Shown: piece by piece, positions 1 to 7,340 of the stretch
Layout of the letters: each line of letters opens with the position of its first letter
Position numbering within the stretch: position 1 is the stretch's first letter
Assembly: GCF_030818015.1 (NCBI RefSeq)
Contig: NZ_JAUSZX010000001.1
Span: 2,294,001-2,358,000 of the forward strand
Source: Arthrobacter globiformis
GTDB taxonomy: Bacteria; Actinomycetota; Actinomycetes; Actinomycetales; Micrococcaceae
Length of the DNA: 64,000 nucleotides
Reading direction: 5' to 3'
Notes under the pieces: generated by a model
Database searches by the model: none
What the model was told of the DNA's origin: nothing
What the model saw: the letters and a program-made list of their open reading frames with translations, nothing else
Position numbers and translations under genes: made by a program

Positions 1-245
1 ATCCCTTCGTAGGCGGACACAATGTGCCGGAGCTCATCTGATCCCGTCCCGACTCTGGCCAGGTCTGCAACGAAGTCCCCTGGAAGTTGGGGGACCGGGC
101 AGGTGCTGCCTGCCGCTGCGGCGAGCAGGACCTCGTGTCCAGCAGCGGTCAGACCTCGGGCCAGTGAGTCAACTATGGCCTCGATGCCGCCATAGGCCGG
201 CGGAGGCACGGGTATCCAGGGCGGAGCGATCAGACCTATGCGCAT
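1..245 (-). CDS. Glycosyltransferase family 4, N-terminal part (runs off left edge)
   Basis: A frame opens at an ATG (base 245) behind a GGGAGGG ribosome site and stays open to base 1, giving about 81 residues. The protein starts MRIGLIAPPW, followed by a Pro-rich stretch and the motif AYGGIEAIV. This is the usual N-terminal loop of GT-B fold, GT4-type glycosyltransferases, where the Gly-Gly loop sits near the donor/acceptor cleft. A second Rossmann strand follows (GHEVLLAAAAG). Such enzymes move a sugar from a nucleotide donor to a lipid, glycan or small molecule in the cytoplasm. The donor-binding C-terminal half lies outside the window, so the substrate cannot be inferred. Confidence 0.75.
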   Translation of the reverse strand, partial: MRIGLIAPPWIPVPPPAYGGIEAIVDSLARGLTAAGHEVLLAAAAGSTCPVPQLPGDFVADLARVGTGSDELRHIVSAYEG

Positions 246-508
246 CCTGGCCCTCCCGTGGGCAAACACAGGGCGGCCCTTGCCCCGCTGGTGCTCGGGT
301 CGTGAAGCTCAACGACAGATTGCTGGCCCGCTGGGTTGGTCATGCCTCAATGTAGAGGCCGGCTGGGCGGCCGCACAACCCGTGGCCCCCGGGCTCCGTG
401 CCCAGATGGAACGCGAGCTCGGGCACCCCCGGAACTGTGATCTCAGCGTCAGAACCCGCAGTTGGGCCCGCGCCGGGGAGGACGAGCCCGGCCGTGAAGA
501 GCGCTTTT

Positions 509-814
509 TCAGTTTCGCGTTTCATGGCTGCCCCCCGGACCTGTCCCGCGCGGGCAGAGGCCGCTGAGGAACCCGTGAGCGCCTGCAACCATCAGCAGGA
601 AGCCGATGGCACCGAGGACCGTCAGCCGCGTGATACTCCCCGCGATGATCACTGCGAGACCGGCTAAAGCGGCCAGGACACCGTAGACAATACGTGCCGC
701 CGCCCTGCTGCGGGACAATCCGGCCTTCAGTTCCCTGTCCAGATCCGGATCGGTGGCGGTCAGTTCCTGTTCCAGCTCTTCAAGGCGCCTGCGCTCTTCA
801 TCCGACAGCGCCAT
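509..814 (-). CDS. DUF3040 small membrane protein
   Basis: 101 residues. The start ATG (814) has AGGAAGG upstream; longer versions of the frame lack a ribosome site. The N-terminus MALSDEERRRLEELEQEL, followed by an acidic TATDPDLDREL stretch, is the signature of the actinobacterial DUF3040 family. Two hydrophobic segments follow (about residues 42-60 and 64-82), giving a two-pass membrane protein with a cytoplasmic N-terminus. The family's function is not known. It usually stands alone or next to division or housekeeping genes, and here it is monocistronic between the glycosyltransferase and a small unknown gene. Confidence 0.8.
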   Translation of the reverse strand: MALSDEERRRLEELEQELTATDPDLDRELKAGLSRSRAAARIVYGVLAALAGLAVIIAGSITRLTVLGAIGFLLMVAGAHGFLSGLCPRGTGPGGSHETRN

Positions 815-1264
815 AGGAACCTTCCTGCTCACGGAGGTACGGCCGGGAGCCAAAGGACTGGGAATACCACGCCGTTTTCCACACCCTGAGCGCCGGCGGC
901 ACGGGACGTACCGTGCATTCATTATCTGTCTGTTCCCGGACCCGATCCATAACCCCTCCCCGCGGGAGGGCGGGGACAGGAAGGAATCCGACCCTGGAGG
1001 CAAAGGGCAAGCCCACCTTACACGGCCAGCTCGTAAAACGTGTGGTGACCGGCCCCGATCAAACGCGGGGCACCTGCCCCGATCGCTCCGATCTGCGTCC
1101 AGCGTCTGCAGTGGGGAGGAACAATTCGGCTCTTCCCCCGTTTCGTGGTTGGCGCACCATTCAGGAATGGAAACTGCCCCAGTGAGGGGTGGGGAATAGA
1201 TTCTGCCCGGGTCTTGCTTTTGACTGGCTCGCGTCCGGGTGGGCGTCTGCTCTCAAAGGTAGGC
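815..1264. other. Non-coding stretch, nothing recognised
   Basis: About 450 bases between two minus-strand genes. The open frames here are short or lie opposite neighbouring genes and match nothing I recognise. A GC-rich direct-repeat patch (cccctccccgcgggaggg near 950-970) could form a short hairpin. Confidence 0.4.
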
Positions 1265-1522
1265 TTACGGTGTCCCGGGGTAGCTGGCAAGGATGTAGTC
1301 GGCCGCGGCGGGACCGGCCATTTCGAGCCGGACGTGATAAATATCGATGCCCAAGCGGCGCATGGCGGCCCGGAAGGCGATGTCGGACACCGGACCGATC
1401 CGGTGGAGCAGGCACCAGCTGGTGTACAGGCCGTAGAGGCAGTCCGGCCCAAGCGGGTGGTCCGACTCGGGATCGGGGATGGTGGCTTCATCGAGGAACC
1501 GTTGAAAGTGCGAGATCATCAT
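1265..1522 (-). CDS. Small protein of unknown function
   Basis: 85 residues from the ATG at 1522 (MMISHFQRFLDEATIP...). The region LYTSWCLLHRIGPVSDIAFRAAMRRLGI (written here in parts: LYTSWCLLHR, then IGPVSDIAFRAAMRRLGI) resembles the helical winged-helix tail of phage/plasmid primase-like proteins, where a Y..W/C..... S...F..A....G pattern recurs. I regard that only as a structural hint. Residue composition and a plausible purine-rich leader (GAGAAAGAAG) support a real gene. No partner gene is adjacent. Confidence 0.55.
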   Translation of the reverse strand: MMISHFQRFLDEATIPDPESDHPLGPDCLYGLYTSWCLLHRIGPVSDIAFRAAMRRLGIDIYHVRLEMAGPAAADYILASYPGTP

Positions 1523-2158
1523 GGTCACTTCTTTCTCGGCGTGCATCCGGTTTTGCCGCCACACTGCTCCAGCGGCCGCCTTGGCGGCCGTGCGCAAAGG
1601 CAGGGAAGGGTTCCCGCCTGGACGGGGTACCGGGTTCCGTTCCTGAATTTACGGAGTTCACCCTCACCTGTCCAGATCTCCGGCACCTGAGGGCGTTGCC
1701 GGATACAACCGATGGGCACAGCGCGAGACCGCTCCCGGACACTGGAAGGCACATGTGGGCCTGTGTCAATCCCTGATCCCGCCTAAATGCGGCGCAGGCC
1801 GGCGGCGGTCCCGAGACGAGCCGTACCCCATGCCTACAGGCACACCGGCCCGTCGCCGGTCCTCAACCTGGCTCTGCGGCTTCTAGCCAGCTTCATTGCC
1901 TAAGCACACTTTGTGAGCTGCCCGAGCGCGGGACGACTTGGAAAAGGTACGGGCCTGCATGGGCTGGTTGGAGGAAGCGCGGCGTAAAAAGCAGCTCGGC
2001 GAGCTCGCAGCCCTGAGACCCGTCCCCTGCGCGGACACCACCGACACAGGCCTGCACAGCTGATCCCGGCAGCAGTCCGACCTGAGACTGGCCGCGGGGT
2101 CTGGCATGGCAGGCAGGCCGTGGTCTGGGTCACAGCCCCGCCGCGCCTGGGCCCAGCA
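1523..2158. other. Non-coding stretch, nothing recognised
   Basis: About 640 bases with no frame of convincing composition. Frames on both strands here are Arg/Pro/Ala-rich shadows. Confidence 0.4.
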
Positions 2159-2392
2159 TCAAGAACCGGTGTTGCCCGGAGCATCCGGGGTGGCGTTGGC
2201 CTTGACTGCGATAAAGGCGCGGTCCTCCGGAGTCAGCACCATCTGCCCGTGTTGGTCACAATCAATGTTTCCGCCCCCAGCGCTGCTGATCTTCGCCGAC
2301 ATCGTCCACGGCAGGATCTGGCATCCGGGATTGTCCGTGAGCCAGTTCTTCGTCGTGGAATCCAGCCTGTCCCACAACTCACTGATACACAC
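2159..2392 (-). CDS. Small protein of unknown function
   Basis: 77 residues from a GTG (2392): MCISELWDRLDSTTKNWL..., continuing with a polar, balanced composition and the segment DQHGQMVLTPEDRAFI. The amino-acid mix is far from the Arg/Pro/Ala bias of shadow frames here, which is the main support. There is no strong ribosome site and no recognised family. It could be the last part of a longer gene that was lost. Confidence 0.4.
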   Translation of the reverse strand: MCISELWDRLDSTTKNWLTDNPGCQILPWTMSAKISSAGGGNIDCDQHGQMVLTPEDRAFIAVKANATPDAPGNTGS

Positions 2393-2678
2393 CTGTCAAC
2401 GCCGCCTTCCCCTGGACTCCGCAGGACGGGCCGGATACCGCCTCTTACCGGATGTCGCCCACGCTACCCCGGTGAGCGCGAACGACAGAGACCGCCATGC
2501 TAAGCCCAAGCACCGCCGTGAGGGAAAAATGCCTCAAAGACAACGCTCAGCGTCAGCGTTTCATCACTGACCTGAGCACTTGCCCCGCCTGGAGGTCCGG
2601 GCAGGTCGCATGCCGAGGCTGCACGCACTGCGGCTTGGAAAAATGCCACGTGTATCGTGCCGAGGGGAGTAGGAGACG

Positions 2679-3167
2679 ATGCGGGCAGCAGTAGTCTTTA
2701 CTGATGGCAAAAAGACAGTGGTGCTGCTCGAGGATGATCTCGACGGTTCTGCGGCAGTCGAGACAGTTTCCTTCGCGATCGACGGCGTTGAGTGCGAGAT
2801 TGATCTGAATGAAGCTCATGCAAATGAGCTCCGCGACGCGATGAAGCGATACCTTTCAGCCGCTCGTAAGTCCGCTGGCCGGGGCAGTCAGCGTAGATCT
2901 GTCGGCGATACGGGCACTAAGGCCGTTCGGGAGTGGGCCAAACAGAACGGTATCCAGGTCAGTAGCCGCGGGCGCATTCCCGCTGACGTGATGGATAAAT
3001 ACAAAGCCGCTCATTTAACCTCACTCGGGACGACAGAGACCACCGGTTCACCCACCACTGTTCATCGCCAGCAGCGGCATCGTCTTCTTGGAGGAGAGCC
3101 AGAAAGTTCAGTCCCAACTCGCGGTCCGAACGGCCCCCGCAGGTGGAGAACATCCCACCCCGTGTGA
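2679..3167 (+). CDS. lsr2: Lsr2-family nucleoid-associated protein with C-terminal extension
   Basis: Lsr2 is an actinobacterial H-NS-like protein that bridges DNA and silences AT-rich, often acquired, genes. Residues about 11-65 match the dimerisation domain (VVLLEDDLDGSAAVETVSF, then IDGVECEIDL and LRDAMKRYLSAAR). Residues about 83-112 match the DNA-binding domain (AVREWAKQNG, with the AT-hook-like SSRGRIPADVMDKYKAAH). Normal Lsr2 proteins stop at about this point. This one continues for some 48 residues of Arg/Pro/Ser-rich sequence, which suggests the original stop was lost. The ATG at 2679 has GGAG close upstream. It stands alone beside an insertion-sequence cluster, so it may be a horizontally acquired extra copy. 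Confidence 0.85.
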   Translation: MRAAVVFTDGKKTVVLLEDDLDGSAAVETVSFAIDGVECEIDLNEAHANELRDAMKRYLSAARKSAGRGSQRRSVGDTGTKAVREWAKQNGIQVSSRGRIPADVMDKYKAAHLTSLGTTETTGSPTTVHRQQRHRLLGGEPESSVPTRGPNGPRRWRTSHPV

Positions 3168-3374
3168 CGGCGGTCCCCGAAGCGGCTAGGTGCCTTCTCC
3201 GGGCTGGATTGCGTCAAAGAACCGGTGCTCTCGGTCACCGGCAACGTCTCCATCGCGACCTGAGACGGGAGTCCCACTTCCGGGGAAGTGGCCAGGGGTC
3301 TGGGATCTGCAGGAGCCCGATAACGGGGTGGTGGGCACATTGCGTGTGCTTCAGCATTACCGTGGCCGGCATGA

Positions 3375-3408
3375 AGCGGTCCCCGGGTCGCGGGGACCGG
3401 GGACCGCT
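3375..3408. terminator. Perfect 12-bp hairpin beside the IS30 end
   Basis: AGCGGTCCCCGG (3375-3386) pairs perfectly with CCGGGGACCGCT (3397-3408) across a 10-base loop. It follows lsr2 by about 210 bases and lies 26 bases outside the IS30 left end. There is no U-run, so termination is uncertain. Confidence 0.4.
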
Positions 3409-3434
3409 GTCTGGGGGAGGGGTGCCTCCGCCCT

Positions 3435-3466
3435 GATGGGCGAATTCAAGTGGTGCCTGCAACACC
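3435..3466 (+). repeat. IS30 left terminal inverted repeat
   Basis: Begins GATGGGCGAATTCAAGTGGT and matches the reverse complement of 6115-6146 at 28 of 32 positions. Confidence 0.8.
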
Positions 3467-3927
3467 GGATTTAGTTGATGGGTTCGAGACTAGCTCGGCG
3501 AGGACTTCTGCTGGCGTTCGGTAGCCGTGTCGTTTGCGTGGCCGGCGGTTGAGTTCCGCGGCGACGTTCTCGAGGATTCCGGGCCCGTGGAAGGACAGGT
3601 CGGTGCTTTTCGGGAAGTACTCGCGGAGGAGCCCGTTGGTGTTTTCGTTGCTGCCGCGCTGCCAGGGCGAATGTGGGTCGCAGAAGTAGATCGGCATGCC
3701 GGTTGCCATTGTGATCTCCTGATGCAGGAACATCTCCGCTCCTTGATCCCAGGTCGTCGAACGGCGCAGCTGCTCGGGCAAGGTCTTCATCGCGGTGATC
3801 ATGGCGTCGGCGAGGGTGCGGGCGGTGTGGTCCTCAGGCAGATGCAGCAACATCACGTATCCCGTGGTGCGTTCGATGAGGGTCCCGATCGCGGACTTCG
3901 ATGCCGTCGAACCGATGATTAAATCCC
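3446..3927 (-). pseudogene. IS30 transposase, C-terminal half
   Basis: This is the 3' half of an IS30-family DDE transposase. Visible parts are the second catalytic region (TWDQGAEMFLHQ), the NENTNGLLREYFPK block that carries the catalytic Glu, and the C-terminal RPRKRHGYRTPAEVL typical of IS30. Just before the IS110 junction the frame reads IIGSTASKSAIGTLIERTTGY, the start of the catalytic core. The 5' half lies at 5391-6080. With the two halves joined, the protein would be about 390 residues, normal for the family. Confidence 0.85.
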
Positions 3928-4167
3928 TTCCTTACGTTTTTGTTGTGGGTGATTTCGGGGCTGTCGTAGTGTTTCGATCACCCTCGGGTGGCGGGTATGG
4001 CACAAGTCTCCCTGCCGCTTGGACGGCTCACTGGGAATGGCCGCCCGCTGCCCGCCGATGACTCGACCGCTGATTGAGAATTACGACATTGATCGTTGGG
4101 TAAGGACGTGCCGGCGTAGTTATCGACAGGGCCACGAAAAGTTGAAGCTGATCGAAGGGGGATAAGC
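3928..4167 (+). ncRNA. Candidate IS110 bridge RNA region (left end)
   Basis: This is the non-coding left end upstream of the IS110 transposase. IS110-group elements are known to express a structured bridge RNA from this position, with two loops that base-pair with target and donor DNA. I have not folded it. The call rests on position, length (about 240 bases) and the absence of a gene. Confidence 0.35.
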
Positions 4168-5372
4168 ATGCCGGCGGTTTGGGTGGGAATCGACTCGGGC
4201 AAGCGGGCTCATCATTGCGTGGTGATCGATCAGGCCGGGAAGGTCCTGCTCTCGATGAGGGTTGAAAACGACGAGGGCGTGCTCCTCGAGTTAATCGCAA
4301 AGGTCGTCGAGATCGCGGCCGGTGGCGATGTCTGTTGGGCCACGGACCTGAACGCCGGCGGCGCCGCGCTGCTGATCGAGCTATTGGCAGCGCATGAACA
4401 GAAGCTGCTTTATATCCCCGGACGGATCGTGCACCACGCCGCAGCAACATACCGCGGCGACGGCAAGACCGACGCGAAGGACGCCAGGATCATCGCGGAC
4501 CAGGCGCGGAGGATGCGCACCGACCTCCAACCCGTCCGTGGTGGAGACCAGATCAGCGTGGACCTGCGGCTCCTGACCGCCCGTCGCAACGATCTGATCT
4601 GCGACCGTGTCAGGGCAATTAACAGGCTCCGTGCCACCTTGTTGGAGTACTTCCCTGCGCTCGAGCGGGCGTTCGATTACTCGAAGAAGGCGCCCCTCAT
4701 CCTTCTCGGTCGCTACCAGACCCCCGAGAGTATCCGGCGGACAGGTCTAACCCGGCTCGCCGGCTGGCTGAAGAAACACGGCTGCCGGAACAGTGCCAAG
4801 ATGGCCGAGAAGGCCCTAGTAGCCGCGAACTCCCAGCACACCGTCCTGCCAACACAGACCACAGGCTCAGCCCTGGTCGCCCGGCTGACCGCACAAATCA
4901 ACACTCTCGATGCAGAGATCGACGACGTCGATGCCCAGATCACCGACCTGTTCCGGCAGCACGAAAGCGCCGATGTTCTGCTGAGCATGCCGGGTTTCGG
5001 GCCCGTGCTTGCGGCGACTTTCCTCGCCAACATCGGTGGCAATCTGGAGGCGTTCGACTCTGTCGACCGGCTCGCCAGCGTCGCAGGCCTGTCTCCCGTC
5101 CCACGTGATTCCGGACGAATCAGCGGTAACCTGCACCGGCCGCGTCGCTTCAACCGCAGACTCCTGCGAACCTGTTACCTCGCAGCCCTCTCCAGCCTCA
5201 AAAACAGCCCGGCCTCAAGAATCTACTACGACCGGAAGCGCGGAGAAGGAAGTCCCATAAACAGGCCCTCATCGCCCTCGCCCGCCGCCGCATCAATGTC
5301 CTCTGGGCCATGCTCCGTGACCACACCCTCTACCAGGAGACAATGCCAAGCAGCAGAGCTCAGGCGGCTTGA
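4168..5372 (+). pseudogene. IS110-family transposase, frameshifted near its C-terminus
   Basis: The N-terminal RuvC-like DEDD domain starts MPAVWVGIDSGKRAHHCVV (first catalytic Asp in GIDSGK) and includes the GDGKTDAKDARIIADQ motif. The C-terminal Tnp20 domain contains LLSMPGFGPVLAATFLANIG and SVAGLSPVPRDSGRISG, with the conserved Ser region. Near 5250 one A appears to be missing (GGAAGTCC for GGAAAGTCC). Restoring it gives the family ending KSHKQALIALARRR...LWAMLRDHTLYQE, with a stop at 5370-5372. As written, the frame runs on for about 130 unrelated residues to 5655. GGGGG before the ATG at 4168 is a good ribosome site. Confidence 0.85.
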
Positions 5373-5390
5373 CAGAAACATTGAGATTCC

Positions 5391-6080
5391 CAATGGCCGG
5401 GAACGGCGCGGTCCTCGACCTCGGCCGGCCGGTCAGAGATCATCACCATCTCCCGGAACCGCTGCGGGCGAGGACCCTCCGGTCTTTGCGGGCGCCGACT
5501 CACCCGTCCGGACCGCAGCGCCGTCGCAACTTCCAGGCGCAAGGATCCGCGGCCCTGGACGTAGAGGGTCTGATAGATCGTTTCGTGTGACACCTGCATC
5601 TCCGGATTCTCCGGATGCTCCACCTTCAGTCGGCCAGCGACCTGTTCCGGGCTGAACCGGTCGGTGAGCATCGTGGTGACCTGTTCCCGTAACGCTAACC
5701 CGTCCAACTTCCGCGGCTTCGGCCTACGGGCACGGAGCCCACGTCTGCTCCTGCGCGAGCGATGGCGAATACCTATCACCGACCCGATTCCTTGCGACCT
5801 CCCGGCTGATCGTCGACGGAGCCCGGCCCAGAACGGCGGCAATACGACGCACTCCAAGGCCTTGGGCGAGCTGGAAACCGATCTCTTCCCGCTCACGCAA
5901 CGACAAAAGCCCTGCACGGGGCACAGTGAAATCCGGAACCGGCGATGGCAACACCTTCTGATGGTCGCTCAACCACCGGTACGCGGTCGGACGCGACACC
6001 CCGGCGGCCTGCGCCGCTAAGGCTACCGACAGCCCGGCATCCAGCCCTTCCCAGAACGCTAAACGAACACCCACGACCAC
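5391..6080 (-). pseudogene. IS30 transposase, N-terminal half with frameshift
   Basis: From the GTG at 6080 the frame gives a helix-turn-helix start (GLSVALAAQAAGVSRPTAYRW) and the IS30 signature LSLREREEIGFQLAQGLGVR and IAAVLGRAPSTISREVARNR. Near 5750 it shifts frame into RRPKPRKLDGLALREQV and SPEQVAGRLKVEHPENPEMQ, then the HETIYQTLYVQGRG block, and ends at VPGHWE against the IS110 junction. The frameshift means it was probably inactive even before the IS110 insertion. Confidence 0.8.
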
Positions 6081-6114
6081 GGTCTGCCCATCGACGACAC
6101 CCCACAGAATTCAG

Positions 6115-6146
6115 GGTGTTGCACTCACCACCTGAACTCGCCCATC
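6115..6146 (-). repeat. IS30 right terminal inverted repeat
   Basis: Reverse complement of the left end (3435-3466), with 4 mismatches in 32 positions. Confidence 0.8.
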
Positions 6147-6237
6147 GTTAGTTACGAGACAGGTGACGCCGGCGCTCGAAGGAGCTCATCGGCGCCCCGC
6201 CGTTTCGACGCGATGACCTTGAGGGGCGACGGTCTAT

Positions 6238-6474
6238 TCAGGCATGAGCCCCACGAACGCCCAAGCGAAGGTGCCTGCATTTCTCCTCGCAGATCGGACC
6301 ACGGGTTGACAGGATGCAGTGAATGTACCCGTCCCATTTGGGCTCAAAGGTTAAAGTTCCGGGCAGTGCGCCGACCCGGGGCATCTTGGTGACGGCCCGG
6401 GCCAAGGCGACTTTCACCGGCGGGGCAAGCCCCGCCGGCAACCCGGCAGCGACCCGCGGGTCAGGCGCCGTCAT
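6238..6474 (-). pseudogene. ATP-dependent DNA ligase, N-terminal remnant
   Basis: From the ATG at 6474 the frame reads MTAPDPRVAAGLPAGLAPPV, followed by KVALARAVTKMPRVGALPG and FEPKWDGY. The last is motif I of ATP-dependent DNA ligases; its Lys is the adenylation site. Immediately after KWDGY the sequence stops resembling a ligase (IHCILSTRGPICEE...) and ends at 6238. About 50 N-terminal residues of a 350-residue or longer enzyme survive. The start overlaps the stop of the upstream gene, so it was translationally coupled. The break lies near 6330. Confidence 0.75.
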
Positions 6475-6670
6475 CAAGACCTTCCAGCGCCTCGACTTCC
6501 ACTGCATCCAGCAGCTCTGCCGTGCTGGGCCCGGTGGCCCGGGCCAGCTCATCGAGGGCGATAAACCTGGCCCGGGCCAAGGCGATGACCAGCTCCGCCA
6601 GGTACCCGGCACCGTTGCGCTGCGCGTCAGTGTCAGCGCGGCCAGCCGCATCGTCGTAGATCAGTCCCAT
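6461..6670 (-). CDS. Small protein upstream of the ligase remnant
   Basis: 69 residues (MGLIYDDAAGRADTDAQRNG..., then ELVIALARARFIALDELARATG). Its stop overlaps the ligase start and it follows the DUF6504 gene by 25 bases, so it belonged to a small operon. Predominantly helical and acidic at the C-terminus (VEVEALEGLDDGA). I do not recognise the family. Its place between DUF6504 and a ligase suggests a link to DNA repair, by inference only. Confidence 0.6.
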   Translation of the reverse strand: MGLIYDDAAGRADTDAQRNGAGYLAELVIALARARFIALDELARATGPSTAELLDAVEVEALEGLDDGA

Positions 6671-6695
6671 GGGCCCACGCTACGCAAGGGCTGGA

Positions 6696-7010
6696 TCAGT
6701 TGTCAGCGATGGATTCCAGCAGCCACTGCTCCGACAGCGGATCGCGGCGCAGCTCGAAGGTCCGCAGCGCCGACGTTGAGGACCCGAGGCGTACCTGCAC
6801 GCGCCAACGTTCGATGTCCACGACGTTCCCGACACCGACCGGTGCGCTGCGCCGGGTCGGCCACCAGGAGTCCCGGTCGAACCAGTGCACTGGTTCCGCT
6901 GCCACGACCCACACCCGCCCGTCGTAGCGGACGGCCAGGGGAATACCGGTGGCGGTGAACCGGACATCCACCGGGGCGTCCAGCGTTGTTTCATTCAGTG
7001 TTGCTGTCAC
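6696..7010 (-). CDS. DUF6504-family protein
   Basis: 104 residues from a GTG at 7010 with GGGAGAG upstream. It has the DUF6504 core: VRFTATGIPLAVRYDGRVW, a WW-containing stretch (HWFDRDSWWPTR), DIERWRVQVRLG and FELRRDPLSEQWLLESI. In actinobacteria this family is usually found next to SOS mutagenesis genes (ImuA/ImuB/DnaE2). Its biochemical role is unknown. Here it begins a minus-strand group with a small protein and a broken DNA ligase, consistent with a DNA-repair setting. The upstream partners are missing. Confidence 0.75.
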   Translation of the reverse strand: MTATLNETTLDAPVDVRFTATGIPLAVRYDGRVWVVAAEPVHWFDRDSWWPTRRSAPVGVGNVVDIERWRVQVRLGSSTSALRTFELRRDPLSEQWLLESIADN

Positions 7011-7120
7011 GGTTAGTCCGCTCTCCCAAGTTTCTGTTCATTATTGCCCCCAACCATGGACAGCCGAAGTGGGTGCGGTGCATAGTCGCGTTTGAGGAAC
7101 CCTCACCGGGCACTGGTTCT

Positions 7121-7320
7121 TTATTTTGCCTGGTAGAGCGGCCGACCGTAGGGATAGTCCACCCATAGCCCGGTGCCTTCTTCTGGGCATGCCAGGTCGG
7201 CGCCGTTTCGCGTGGACCAGTAGTCCGCAGGGAAGCGGGCTCCCTGAAGAACGGCGTTCAAATCGACGCCGTTCTCCTCGCGTCCGTCGGCGAATCGCGC
7301 GTCATACCGAATGCTGCGGT
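7121..7320 (-). pseudogene. C-terminal fragment of an unrecognised gene
   Basis: The last about 65 codons of a minus-strand frame have good composition (RYDARFADGREENGVDLNAV, then GARFPADYWSTRNGADLA and GLWVDYPYGRPLYQAK). Farther upstream this frame becomes the antisense of the kinase gene, so the two genes were joined near 7320. I do not recognise the family. Confidence 0.35.
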
Positions 7321-7340
7321 AACGACTCTTCAACCAGCAG

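Larger units (their letters stand above)
3928..5390 (+). mobile_element. IS110-family element inserted in the IS30 transposase
   Basis: The element lies exactly in the gap between the two IS30 transposase halves. TTCC occurs at both junctions (3928-3931 and 5387-5390), which may be a shared core, so the exact edges are uncertain by a few bases. It has no terminal inverted repeats, as expected for IS110. A long non-coding left end (about 240 bases) precedes the transposase and only about 15 bases follow its natural stop. In the IS110 group the long left end encodes the bridge RNA. Confidence 0.85.
3435..6146 (-). mobile_element. IS30-family element, disrupted by an IS110-family element
   Basis: The ends are imperfect inverted repeats (3435-3466 and 6115-6146; 28 of 32 positions agree). 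Between them lies an IS30-type transposase read on the minus strand. It is split into 5391-6080 and 3446-3927 by an IS110-family element at 3928-5390. The transposase stop overlaps the left terminal repeat, as is common in IS30. I see no obvious target duplication outside the ends. The element is dead: it carries an insertion and at least one frameshift (near 5750). Confidence 0.85.

Noticed and set aside
2497..2694. 65-codon Cys-rich frame before lsr2 (ACRGCTHCGLEKC)
   Set aside because: The Cys spacing is suggestive of zinc binding, but it overlaps the lsr2 start, has no ribosome site and an Arg/Ser-biased rest.
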